A stretch of 64,000 nt of DNA from Saussurea involucrata (Eukaryota > Streptophyta > Magnoliopsida > Asterales > Asteraceae). Both the position numbers and the translations under genes were made by a program. Below, in pieces: positions 19,112 to 30,372 of the stretch. A model generated the notes under the pieces. The model searched no databases. It was not told where the DNA came from and saw nothing but the letters and a program-made list of their open reading frames with translations. The stretch covers positions 97,008,929 to 97,072,928 of the forward strand of contig CM066314.1 of the NCBI GenBank assembly GCA_033807775.1, written 5' to 3'. Position 1 is the first letter of the stretch, and every line of letters starts with the position of its first letter.

Positions 19112-19365
19112 TGATAAAACCCAGATCTAGCAATGTAATATGAACAAGTATAGAGAGAAACTAGAGAGCAAATGTGTCATCCATATATTCAACATATGAG
19201 TACAAATGACATTAGCATAAGTGTTCTAGATTGTTACTAGCTAATGAACTAGACATGCTTATTTATACCTATAATATACAAGGTATAATGGCAAAGCAAT
19301 ACATCATAGACTCATTACAGTACATTGACTTTACAGTAAATCTTGAATACAATAATGCTCTAACA
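19112..19365 (-). repeat. S6: 5' LTR (right copy)
   Basis: A 254-bp LTR, plus-strand TGATAAAACCC...GCTCTAACA. A TATAAATA box in element sense lies at 19260-19267. It closely matches the left copy except for an extra segment of about 15 bases near 19195-19220, and it matches the S13 LTR in layout and length. Confidence 0.92.
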
Positions 19366-20271
19366 ACGTTTCCATAGGAGAAAGCCATCTATTAGCTTTC
19401 TTCACATCTTTGGTTGTCAATGTTTCACCTTAAACAACAGAGATGCTTATGGAAAGTTCGATCCCAAAGCTGACGATGGAATATTTCTAGGATACTCTTC
19501 AGTGTCCAAAGCCTTCAGAGTCTTCAACAAGAGAAGACAAACTGTAGAAGAAACCATTCATGTCACCTTTGATGAATCCCGTTCAGCGAACTCTAGACCT
19601 AGTGCTGATAACGAAGAACTGAATCAGTGGATGTTTTCTCATTTTGGGGAATCAGAAGCAAATCTTAACCATGCCCCTCAGGTCAACAATCTAACCGCTA
19701 ATGATGACCCTATCATCATTCCTAGCGTGCAAACAAGTGAAGTTGAATCCTCCTTTTGAGAATCAGTTGTCCCCATTAACACTTTGCCTCCCTTTGAACC
19801 TTCAACTCCTGATATCCATCCACTTCTCAACAATCAATGAATGAAATCTCATCTGAACCTCAGCGAATTCTACTTGGTATACTTGAATCTGCTACTGCTG
19901 AAGCATCCTCTTCAGCACCTCCAGAAGTTCTATCTGAGTCAAGGATTTAAGCTCCCACTCAGTGATGGACTAAAAATCACCCAATTGATCAAATTCTTGG
20001 TGATCCAAATGCAGGTGTTCAGACTCGTCGAAGTTTAGGTAACATTTGTTTATTTGTCAATTTTATTTCACTGATTGAGCCAAAGAAAGTTGATGATGCC
20101 CTCAGAGATTCAAACTAGGTCAGCGCTATGCATGAAGAGCTGACTGAATTTTAAAGGAGAAAAGTTTGGAATCTTGTTTCCAGACCATCTAACAAAACAG
20201 TGATATATACTAAATGGGTTTATTGAAACAAGTTAGATGAGTTTGGAACTGTAACCCGCAACAAAGCTAGG
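19366..20271 (+). pseudogene. S5: integrase C-terminus and start of RT
   Basis: After the S6 duplication, S5 resumes with the box HIFGCQCF, then GKFDPKADDGIFLGYSSVSK and IHVTFDES, the typical C-terminal part of copia integrase. A Ser/Thr/Pro-rich spacer follows, and from about 20045 the RT start: FVNFISLIEPKKVDDAL, AMHEELTEF, KVWNLV, TKWVY and NKAR. Several stops occur (TGA at 19757-19759 and within the RT part). The reading ends at 20271 where the S7 LTR begins, well before the RT active site. Confidence 0.85.
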
Positions 20272-20532
20272 TGTTGATCCTGAAGATCATTCGTACAAGG
20301 CGTGCCCTACACATTCCACGTGTGAACCTCTGATGGATTTCAGTCGTAGCAGAAAATGGCGCATTACATTAACGTTGTACCTGTAGCAGTCCCACGATCG
20401 TGTCTTTGTACCCTTAGTCCTTATTGTCTAAAGGTTGTCCCCTGATGAATAGTATAAATAGAAGGCTCGTGTTGAGCTCTTCTATTAACTTTGCACATCA
20501 CACACACCCATAGAGCAGAATTCATAGCATAC
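20272..20532 (+). repeat. S7: 5' LTR, left piece
   Basis: It begins TGTTGATCCTGAAG, interrupts S5 RT, and is itself interrupted at 20533 by G8. A TATAAATA box is at 20453-20460. The LTR continues at 29061, giving a total of about 459 bp and terminal inverted repeats TGTTGATC/GATCAACA. From its eighth base it matches the inner part of the S9 LTR. Confidence 0.9.
20528..20532. repeat. Target-site duplication of G8, left copy
   Basis: CATAC, repeated at 29061-29065 directly after the right LTR of G8. Confidence 0.9.
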
Positions 20533-22761
20533 TGTAACACCCTAAAAACAGGGCCAATTTAAAACGTAAAAATTGCCACAAGTTATGATCATAAAACTTC
20601 AAACTTCTATAACCTGAGGATCAAATGTAAAGGTTTTATGTACAGTATGTCTAATTCAAATAACCTATTAATCTAATCACACATCATAATCAGATTAATT
20701 AAGTTATCTAATCCTTTGTCCCAAAAGCGTCCAAATTACTAGATCCTCCATTATCTCTAAGTTTGAGTCTTTCCAAAAATCCTCATCACACTTTCCCGCT
20801 TACTTCCCGAAGCTTGTACCTGGTAAGAAAATTCAACTTGAAACATTAGGCTTTCGCCTAGTGAGAATATTCAAATCAAATTAAAGTTAAACAATTAAAA
20901 TCTCAATAGATACATCAAACCTGTTCTCACTCATCTTACCATACAATAACTCCTTTCAATACTGGGAATCTACCCCACTCCCATACTTATGACTAATTCG
21001 TCTAGCCATAACCACACTACCAAGAGTCTACTATAAATCATCCCAGATTCAAAGTCAAAACTCTTGTCTAAGAAATTACAAGTCAAAGCCTGCCTATTTC
21101 TTATTCCTCTTTTCATAATTGGGAAATCTCTGATCTTCCCTGTAACAATGGAAATCTCCGATCTTCCATTTGAAATAGGAATTACAAATCAAAATCTGCC
21201 TATTCCACATTTCATATTTTCCTCACCTCAGAATCAATGGTCCCAATGGGATTATTATATCGCGATAAACAACCGATACCCCCAATGATTCAAGGCACAC
21301 TCAATTACTAAAAATTACATCCCTTTGTTCAATGGCAAGTATTCGGTTCCCATTAGACCGTACCCAGGAGCCCCCGATGACCGGATGCCTACTTTTAGTA
21401 ATTACAACATAATACATAAGTATTATAACTCTTATCAGTGTATATGCATAACACACAATGTAATACATTCTACATATGTATTTATAAAGAATCTTAATAA
21501 TTCTAGTACCTCGACTTCTTGGCTATCCCCTCTTTGCAATTTAGCACGGGGACCAACATAGCATAACTTTTAAATCGTCTAACTGGACTTTTTACTGATT
21601 AAGACGAGTCCTTTATTTATCATGTTTAGACATACATATTACATATCTATTTAAATATTAATTGCTGAACTTTAAATAGAGTTAAATAAACTCACCTGAT
21701 TCGAAGTCACACTTCCTTTAATTCTTATAAAGTCGTAGGGACTTCTGTTTTCACCACCACAGTTTACTGTAATATCCAATATAAAAATATATCGATATTA
21801 ATTTACAGAACAGGACTTCTAAGAACTAAGAATCCATAATCTCTAAAATCTACGTCTTAAGTCGCAACGCACTGGGCCAAGTCGCAACCAACTACTGCGA
21901 CTCCAACCCCAAATCGCAACCCACTATTGCGATTCCAACCCAAGTCGCAACCTTCTATTGCGATTTCGACACTAAGTCGCAATCAACTGTTGCGACTCCA
22001 ATGCCAAATCGCAATCAACTGTTGCGACTCCAATGCTAAGTCGCAACCCTCTATTGCGACTTCAACACCAAATCGCAACCGTCTATTGCGACTTGCTTGA
22101 ATGTCGCAATGCACTACTGCGACTTGCTTGAATGTCTCAACCCTCTGCAATTATCTAAAACCCAGATTTTTATACTTTTAAGCTATGTTTGATTTTGTAA
22201 ACATGCAGATATGTTCAATACACATATCTTAACTTATCTACTAACCCAGATTCTCAAAATCATGTTTAAATCATCAAAACCCACCTAAAACTCAATAGAA
22301 AACTTTTTACTAACAAGATGAAGGTTTATGATATATTTACCTTGGATTGATTCCTCTTTTCCAGCTGAAATCTTGCTCTTCTTCTTGTTCTTGCTATCTC
22401 CAACTCTCGGTTCTATCTCTCTCTCTCTCGTTACCGAAATGGCCACACACATATAAGACACACAAAATGAAGAAAAATATCTTCATTTCTCTTTTCTAGC
22501 AAAAGAGGCGGTGAGTGGGGTGGGAGTTTCACTTCTCACCCCTAAACTTCCAATTATTGACAACTTTCACCCTCAAACTTATAAATTAAAATTAAGGTTT
22601 ACACCTAACTTATTAATCCATAAAAATGATTCAACGTAACTTATTCGGGGTTAAACTCTAAAATTAATTTATCAAATAATTAATCATAACTTATCAATTA
22701 TTTATACTCAATTATTAAATAAAACCCGTCATCAATATTTATGAAAATTCAAGATGTTACA
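20533..22761 (-). repeat. G8: 3' LTR (left copy)
   Basis: It runs TGTAACACCC...GATGTTACA, 2,229 bp. It contains the hairpin-type tandem repeat at 21859-22149 and no real gene; the few short frames are conserved only because the two LTRs are copies of each other. By eye the two copies differ at scattered single bases. Confidence 0.93.
21859..22149. repeat. G8 left LTR: 31-32-bp tandem repeats with GTCGCAA/TTGCGAC arms
   Basis: Nine to ten units such as AAGTCGCAACCAACTACTGC followed by GACTCCAACCCC. Within each unit RTCGCAA and TTGCGAY are inverted with a loop of about 6-9 bases, so each unit can fold as a small hairpin. It is the CpG-richest text in the element. Confidence 0.92.
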
Positions 22762-22803
22762 ATACTCCCCAACTTGAAAATGATTTCGTCCTCGAAATCA
22801 AAG
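22762..22803 (-). promoter_or_regulatory. G8: polypurine tract and 3' non-coding end
   Basis: In element sense the sequence is GATTTCGAGGACGAAATC, then AAGTTGGGGAGTATTG, then the LTR. A purine-rich GGGGAG tract directly before the LTR is the expected plus-strand primer. The GAGGACGAAATC text is common ahead of plant gypsy polypurine tracts. Confidence 0.75.
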
Positions 22804-23094
22804 CTAAGCAAACAAATGGGGATATCTAACTTTCATATCTTTTTCTGACTCTAAAGTCACATTAGCACCTCGATGATGCTTCCATTGAACTTTCAACATT
22901 ACCATCTCTTTACCACTTCGTAACTTCTTAACTGACTTTTCCAGAATTGCCTCTGGTTCCTCTACACATCGGCTCCCTTCATCTACCCTTACATCAGTAA
23001 GTGGAATCACATCTTGTTCTTCGACTAAACATTTCCGAAGATAACACACATGAAATGTATTATGGATCCCTTCCAGCTCAGGTGGAAGATCCAA
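22804..23094 (-). CDS. G8: gypsy integrase C-terminal domain, fragment
   Basis: A 96-residue frame on the minus strand reads LPPELEGIHNTFHVCYLRKC, then VIPLTDVRVDE, EEPEAILEKSVKKL, VQWKHHRGANVTLESEKDMK and RYPHLF, the standard end of plant Ty3/gypsy polyproteins (the integrase tail that follows the catalytic core and contacts chromatin). The natural stop is present. Upstream text on the same strand shows no catalytic core, RT or protease, so the domain stands alone. It identifies the superfamily and the orientation. Confidence 0.9.
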   Translation of the reverse strand: MDLPPELEGIHNTFHVCYLRKCLVEEQDVIPLTDVRVDEGSRCVEEPEAILEKSVKKLRSGKEMVMLKVQWKHHRGANVTLESEKDMKVRYPHLFA

Positions 23095-26000
23095 TTGATA
23101 CGCTTATAAACCAATCCTCTTAGAGTAATTGTTATCATCAAATCCATGTTTGACTACTTCTTAGTCTAGCATACCATTATCATTTCTCTCTTGTTTACAC
23201 GGAATATCCACCACACAGCTACAGTCCAAAAGGACAGTTTCTCTAAAAACGTCAGTTAAGATCTCTAGCCAAATCCTCGTAACACCGAGAACTGCATTCG
23301 ATGTATTTCTTTTACACCTACTGAATACTCTAACACTATAGCTTAACGGTTACAGTATTCTCTTCACCTAAAACCAATGGGATTGAGAAGAACAAGAGTC
23401 TTCCTTTCACCCCATCATCATCACAACTCACTCTCCAGGTCTCAAAATAACATTAACATGTACTACCTGAAATTTCCACGTACACTGTAAATCAAGCATA
23501 CTCGTTACTATTAAATACTTCAACAACCACGGCAGTCCATTATTACATCCATGACTTACACGTTTCTTCGGTATAGAATGCTATCACTTCCTCACATCAC
23601 TATCCCATCGCACAACCACAATACAACCAAGCACCAATGTATTGAACATCAAAAGTGATAACTCTATTGAACCTGCAATATGATTACATTCTTAAGTCCA
23701 ATCCTTCTATCATAGGAAGCAACTCACACAATCAAAATCACTTTGGGTAAACACCCAATACCATTCCGACATTCTGTTTCGATATTAGTCATATCACTAC
23801 TCCATCTTTCAAACTACATGCCCCAACAACTTTAATGACAAAGTGGTACTTTTCATTCGAAATCCCCGAAAAGACTTCCATCAGATGCTTCCTAGTTCTA
23901 ACTTTATAATACATACTAGTTGACACATTTATCTTGGCAGTTGATACCCATACTCACTCATACATTCTCCACACATAACCTTTCACCACAGACCAGGTTT
24001 CTCACAATCATTCATACACATATTAACCGAGTTTATTTCACTAAATATCTCCTCCCCAACTTTAGTTGAACTACCACTCTCGATTTGCTAAATAACTTGA
24101 ACTTATTCGTTCATACTAGCTCCTTGTAATTCCAAACCAATACCAAAACACGGTACAATCCTTCACAGATCAACATTTTCCATACCTCACTTCATTTGTG
24201 CCTAATACTTTCTCCTCTGTAAACCATCCACATCGCAAGTAAAACACTTCTATAACACAACAGTCTTTCATAATCTTAACACTCTTACAAAGTGGTCCTT
24301 CACCTTATATTCTTCTGATTTAAGACTTAACAATAATTAAATCCAAAAGAATACCCAAAACATTCACATCATGCAAACTCCTATTTTAATACAATCCATG
24401 TAATCCCAACCCAAGCCTACAACGAGCTTATTAAATCGGGTCAATGCTCTTAAGACTCAACTGAGTTCAAAACCGAGCCATCTACTCCACGGATCAATGA
24501 CCATTATGCAACATACGTTCTGAGGCATGATAAATCTATGACTCCTTCATTGCTACTTTCCCAACGAAGTCAATTTATATAGGTATATGCAACTCTTATA
24601 TACTTCACAACGTATATACTCCGCCAAGGTTCGTTAGTTCCAAAGGTATTAAAAACGCGAGAATTATCAAACAGTCTTTACACTTAAGACCGACACTTAT
24701 TCAAATAGAATGCAGTTAAGCATATAACACAACCAAGACTCCATCTCGAGTCATTAAAACTGACAAACATTCAAAAGACTCATTTGAATATCAATCAAGC
24801 CTTTAAGGCCAAAATAAACGTTTGGTTAAACATGTGTCACGCACACGATTACATAAACCAAAATACATTGTTACCCAATTCTTTACCTTTTTAATTCCTT
24901 AATTGGCCATCGGCCCCAAATCAAAGTTTTACCACTCTTAAAAACTTTACATGGTTAGATTTACCAAAATCCCCCAACTCACATGTTCACATTTTTAAAA
25001 CGTAATACCTCATAAATATTGCACATCCACAAAAATATTAAAAGCGTGTTTTTGACTACATATCTTTCGCTTGTGCAACAATAATTCGAAACTTCTTTTA
25101 TTAGTGATTTATTCGTCAATCACTCAAAATCCTTAACCATGTCGTACACAATAATATTTGCTTTGCGCATACCCTTTGCATAACAGCATACCGGTACCAC
25201 TCACAGTCTTCGTTCCTGTCCTCACGGGCATACGCGGGACGCACCCAGACCGCGCCCAATTACAGACGAAAGGTCTCATACACCTTACACAACTATCGAC
25301 TTCAAAGTCAATACTTGACATGTCGACACTTCCTTAACCTTAAGGTCCTTAACTGAACCTAATTCTTCCTCCGGACACAACCGTCCCTCGGCAACTGTAT
25401 TCCTAGTCAGCGAACAAGGGTACAGACTCTCATGCAACCGACACTAAAGTCCACTTTCGACTCTCACACTGTTCATCTCTCATTTTAACACAATTACCAA
25501 AACTACAAACTTTTTCACCAGGTTTATCCAACACTTCTCCATTCTTGGAGTTCTTTCTTAGCTTAAAGCGTAATACTCTACGACCTAGCGAGTTCATAGC
25601 CTTCATGCATGACAACTTGATACATAAATCAATTCACGCATTTTCTCATTTTAAATAACAACATTTGGAATAATTTGGGCACACATGACCCCAACATTCA
25701 CATGACTCCAATGTACTGCACAACGATCTCGAGAATTGTTTGCATACTACATTTCCGTAAACTCAATCTTTCTCAACCAAAACAAAGTTGTTACGACGGT
25801 AATATATTAAATAAAAATCTTTTCATACAACAATAGTTCGAAAAAAGTTTTACCGACACGAATTAAGCTAGTCGGTTCTCCCACTTATTTATATGATGTT
25901 ATTAGATCAATACTCCTGTTGGTTATTAAACGTTTTGCTGGCCAACGCTTTCTTGCTACAAATCAACTTTTCATGTAAAGTAAGAAATATTTTGTAACAA

Positions 26001-26818
26001 CTCCAAAAATTTCGTTGTGCGACGTAAATGGGATTGCCTTTTCTTTAAATACACACTTGCACATACTAATTCAACCTTGACTAAAACTGTTATTTATGCA
26101 TTTGGTTTGAAATCATGAAAATTCATGTAACACACACTAGAACACCATGCATAAAACTTTACTCGCAAATGAAGGCTAATTACTCAACGAGGTCAATCGT
26201 CTTACTTACGTAACTTATCATTGACATTCTACCTCCGACTGGTGGTCGCCCTCTCGGCCTTATGACGTTTGCTATACATGCATTCCACGATTCACGTATC
26301 AACCATGTCATACTATTTTCGTCTTGATCAAACATCTCATATTCTATCTCCGCACACATCAACCACCTATTAAAGGTTACCTTGGCGGACGTTCATGAGT
26401 CCCGCCAATTCCAGGTTGTCCTTCCAACCCCCAATCATTTACCGATCTGTCCTCCAAAGAATTTTGGTGGCATATTCACCATCGTTCTACTATAACCTAA
26501 AGGGATAACCATAAGAAATGGTTATGCACATACCCCTATACAAAACGTACTTTACCGATCGTTAGTCACTGCAACAATTTAGAAATAAGCATGCTCGCGT
26601 AACAATATATTCATAATAACATTAGCTAATTGAAATTGTGAACATATCATACATGAGAATCCTTGTTACCATTATCACAGTACTAATTTCACGTATTTCC
26701 GTTGACTCTAAGACTATCCCGTCTTAGTATTTCTACCCAAATCTCACAAGTCATAACTTAATTCATCTCAGCTTAAGTCTAAGTATCTCATCAGCATACT
26801 TAGTTCGCTTAAACTATT
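23095..26818 (-). other. G8: interior without recognisable genes
   Basis: About 3.7 kb, A/T and CA rich, with no frame longer than about 60 codons and no Gag, protease, RT or RNase H motif on either strand that I can see. It could be a strongly decayed gag-pol or unrelated filler captured by a non-autonomous element. Nothing else stands out. Confidence 0.6.
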
Positions 26819-26830
26819 GCTCTGATACCA
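26819..26830 (-). promoter_or_regulatory. G8 primer-binding site
   Basis: The minus strand reads TGGTATCAGAGC, three bases from the right LTR. It is the same iMet site as in the copia elements here. Confidence 0.88.
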
Positions 26831-26833
26831 TAT

Positions 26834-29060
26834 TGTTACACCCTAAAAACAGGGCCAATTTAAAACTAAAAAATTGCCACAAGTTATGATCATAAAACTT
26901 CAAACTTCTATAACTTGAGGATCAAATGTAAAGGTTTTATATACAGTATGTCTAAATCAAATAACCTATTAATCTAATCATACATCATAATCAGATTAAT
27001 TAAGTTATCTAATCCTTTGTCCCAAAAGCGTCCAAATTACTAGATCCTCCGTTATTTCTAAGTTTGAGTCTTTCCAAAAATCCTCATCACACTTTCCCGC
27101 TTACTTCCCAGAGCTTGTACCTGGTAAGAAAATTCAACTTGAAACATTAGGCTTTCGCCTAGTGAGAATATTCAAATCAAAATAAAGTTAAACAATTAAA
27201 ATCTCAATAGATACATCAAACCTGTTCTCACTCATCTTACCATACAATAACTCCTTTCAATACTGGGAATCTACCCCACTCCCATACTTATGACTAATTC
27301 GTCTAGCCATAACCACACTACCAAGAGTCTACTATAAATCATCCCAGATTTAAAGTCAAAACTCTTATCTAAGAAATTACAAGTCAAAGCCTGCCTATTT
27401 CTTATTCCTCTTTTCATAATTGGGAAATCTCTGATCTTCCCTGTAACAATGGAAATCTCCGATCTTCCATTTGAAACAGGAATTACAAATCAAAATCTGC
27501 CTATTCCACATTTCATATTTTCCTCACCTCAGAATCAATGGTCCCAATGGGATTATTATATCGCGATAAACAACCGGGACCCCCAATGATTCAAGGTACA
27601 CTCAATTACTAAAAATTACATCCCTTTGGTAAATGGCAAGTATTCGGTTCCCATTAGACCGTACCTAGGTGCCCCCGATGACCGGATGCCTACTTTTAGT
27701 AATTACAACATAATACATAAGTATTATAACTCTTATCAGTGTATATGCATAACACACAATGTAATACATTCTACATATGTATTTATAAAGAATCATAATA
27801 ACTCTAGTACCTCGACTTCTTGGCTATCCGCTCATTGCAATTTAGCACGGGGACCAACATAGCATAACTTTTAAATCATCTAACTGGACTCTTTACAGAT
27901 TAAGACGAGTCCTTTATTTATCATGTTTAGACATACATATTACATATCTATTTCAATATTAATTGCTGAACTTTAAAGAGAGTTAAATAAACTCACCTGA
28001 TGCGAAGTCACACTTCCTTTAATTCTTATAAAGTCGTAGGGACTTCTGTTTTCACCACCACAGTTTACTGTAATATCCAATATAAAAATATATCGATATT
28101 AATTTAAAGAACAGGACTTCTAAGAACTAAGAATCCTTAATCTCTAAAATCTACGTCTCAAGTCGCAACGCACTGGGCCAAGTCGCAACCAACTACTGCG
28201 ACTCCAACCCCAAATCGCAACCCACTATTGCGATTCCAACCCAAGTCGCAACCTTCTATTGCGATTTCGACACTAAGTCGCAAACAACTGTTGCGACTCC
28301 AATGCCAAATCGCAATCAACTGTTGCGACTCCAATGCCAAGTCGCAACCCTCTATTGCGAGTTCAACACCAAATCGCAACCGTCTATTGCGACTTGCTTG
28401 AATGTCGCAATGCACTACTGCGACTTGCTTGAATGTCTCAACCCTCTGCAATTATCTAAAACCCAGATTTTTATACTTTTAAGCTATGTTTGATTCTGTA
28501 AACATGCAGATATGTTCAATACACCTATCTTAACATATCTACTTACCCAGATTCTCAAAATCAGGTTTAAATCATCTAAACCCACCTAAAACTCCATAGA
28601 AAACTTTTTACTAACAAGATGAAGGTTTATGATATATTTACCTTGGATTGATTCCTCTTTTCCAGCTGAAATCTTGCTCTTCTTCTTTATCTTGCTATCT
28701 CCAACTCTCGGTTCTATCTCTCTCTTTCGTTACCGAAATGGCCACACACATACAAGACACACAAAATGAAGAAAAATATCTTCATCTCTCTTTTCTAGCA
28801 AAAGAGGCGGTGAGTGGGGTGGGAGTTTCACTTCTCACCCCTAAACTTCCAATTATTGACAACTTTCACCCTCAAACTTATAAATTAAAATTAAGGTTTA
28901 CCCCTAACTTATTAATCCATAAAAATGATTCAACGTAACTTATTCGGGGTTAAACTCTAAAATTAATTTATCAAATAATTAATCATAACTTATCAATTAT
29001 TTATACTCAATTAATTAATAAAACCCGTCATCAATATTTATGAAAATTCGAGATGTTACA
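26834..29060 (-). repeat. G8: 5' LTR (right copy)
   Basis: It runs TGTTACACCC...GATGTTACA, 2,227 bp, with one base changed in the terminal TGTAACACCC. It carries the same tandem repeat at 28160-28450. High similarity to the left copy suggests a fairly recent insertion. Confidence 0.93.
28160..28450. repeat. G8 right LTR: tandem hairpin repeats
   Basis: Same nine to ten units as in the left LTR, with single-base differences (for example GCGAGTT for GCGACTT), so the array has not expanded or contracted since insertion. Confidence 0.92.
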
Positions 29061-29263
29061 CATACTTTCGGTGTTCTTGGTGTTCTTAAATCAATACAAA
29101 GTGAATCTTTGAGTTAATCTTGTGTTTATTTAAACTTTGTTTAACTGATTCTGTGTGTTTTTCTACCGTAAAATATCTTTTAGTTCGTTAAAACGCTTCC
29201 GTACCCTTATTTGTTTGAACTATTAGATATAAATATCATTGTTGAGTAAAATTGGGATCAACA
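29061..29263 (+). repeat. S7: 5' LTR, right piece (with CATAC duplication)
   Basis: It starts with the duplicated CATAC (29061-29065), continues the S7 LTR and ends GGGATCAACA at 29263, the inverted match of the TGTTGATC start. Confidence 0.88.
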
Positions 29264-29265
29264 AT

Positions 29266-29278
29266 TGGTATCAGAGCC
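29266..29278 (+). promoter_or_regulatory. S7 primer-binding site
   Basis: TGGTATCAGAGCC two bases after the LTR end. Confidence 0.92.
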
Positions 29279-29560
29279 ATCCTTGATTTTCTATATCAAG
29301 AGATCCTCTCTGACAATGATATTTGGTAGAAACTTGGTTTGATTTTAACCTGTTCTTCATTTATTTCAAACATATTCTGTTTTCTGCCATTTTCGACCAG
29401 TTCGACCTTGGTAAACTTACAGAACCTGTTTCTTCGGTTAAAACTCTCCATTTAGTACATTGTTCAAGGTTTTAAGCTTGTAAGATCTTTTCGAAAATTC
29501 TGTCCCATCTGAAAGTTTTCGGTTCATACTCTGTTTCTGGTATTTCAAAAACCTCTTAAA
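29279..29560 (+). other. S7: leader, no gene
   Basis: Non-coding leader between PBS and gag. It starts ATCCTTGATTTTCTATATCA and closely matches the S9 leader at 31098-31386 in order and content. Confidence 0.7.
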
Positions 29561-30372
29561 ATGGCGAACACCAACAACTTCTTCACTGTTGGTTCCTTAA
29601 CAAAACCACCACTCTACTCAGAGATGAGTACCCATAGTGGAAGATACGAATGATTCACTTCTTCGAGGGTAATGACAAAGAACTCGCTCACTATATCCAC
29701 AATCCTCCTTTCGTTCCCATGATCACAGTACCACGTGTGCCTGCCACAGATAATACTCCTGAGATTCCTGACCACGAGAAACCTAAGACAAAAGATAAAT
29801 GGTCTGCACCTGACTGGGAAAAATATGAAATCGCTCAGAAGGCCAAACAACTTCTGATAATGGCCATCCACAATGACCTCTTGCAATCCCTAGATGCGTG
29901 TGAATCTGCATACGATCTATGGAAGGAACTGGAGAAACAATTGGAAGGAGGGGCTAAGACTCGAAAAATCGCAGAGCCCAATGCATCAATGAATACTACA
30001 CATTCAAAGCTTTGCCGACAGAGTCTCTGCAGTCAACTTATGATAGGTTTAACTCTCTGATAAACATGTGCAGGAAGTTTGGAATCCCAGAACTTCTGAA
30101 GAAAACAACGTCATGTTCCTAAAGAGCCTCAACGAAGAATGGCTCCAGCTGTCTATGTCACTACAAACTAATCAGGACTTAGACACCTGGAGCTTATCAG
30201 ATCTTTATGGAACTTTGGCAGCCAAAGAACCACAAATCGCCCAGGCAAAAGCTCAAACTGTTGTGCCCCTTGCACTTGTTGGCAAGACTATAGAGGCAAA
30301 AGAGAAGCCAAAGAAGGAGAAAGATGTGGAGGAGAAGAAGGAGAAGAAGAAGAAATTGGTGGTTGTTGACAG
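29561..30372 (+). pseudogene. S7: copia gag, N-terminal part
   Basis: The ATG at 29561 opens MANTNNFFTVGSLTKPP, the same start as in S9 and S10. A base is missing in a C run near 29608 relative to S9, a TAG replaces Gln in the YPQW box, and another frame change occurs near 29965. Between them the Gag domain is clear: RMIHFFEGNDKELAHYIHNP, QLLIMAIHNDLLQSLDA, LWKELEKQLEGGAKT, and then NNVMFLKSLNEEWLQLSMSL and SLSDLYGTLAAKEPQIAQAK. The frame is cut at 30372 after KKLVVVDS by the S9 LTR. Gag of S7 and S9 are close relatives. Confidence 0.92.

Larger units (their letters stand above)
13872..19365 (-). mobile_element. S6: complete non-autonomous Sirevirus-like element
   Basis: A 5.5-kb element on the minus strand with a left LTR (13872-14110), a right LTR (19112-19365), PBS next to the right LTR, polypurine tract next to the left LTR and a perfect ACGTT duplication. 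It lies inside the integrase gene of S5. Its interior has a 1-kb leader, about 1.8 kb of Gag-Pol linker, and a long 3' region; Gag, protease, integrase, RT and RNase H are all absent. It is a deletion derivative of the S13 family (same LTR type, same linker repeats, same leader words) and must have moved using proteins from an intact relative. Confidence 0.93.
20533..29060 (-). mobile_element. G8: Ty3/gypsy-type element with 2.2-kb LTRs
   Basis: An 8.5-kb element on the minus strand inserted in the S7 LTR, with a CATAC duplication on both sides. The two LTRs (20533-22761 and 26834-29060) make up over half of it. The polypurine tract lies beside the left LTR and an iMet PBS beside the right LTR. 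The only recognisable protein is the C-terminal part of a gypsy integrase next to the polypurine tract; the other 3.7 kb of interior has no conserved frame. It is probably non-autonomous or strongly decayed inside, although the LTRs remain very similar. Confidence 0.92.

Noticed and set aside
21325..21561. A 78-codon frame in the G8 LTR, repeated at 27626-27862
   Set aside because: Same reason: LTR copies. No protein-like composition or domain.
22804..26818. Possible host genes in the G8 interior
   Set aside because: Only short frames without motifs; the single good frame is a gypsy integrase tail.
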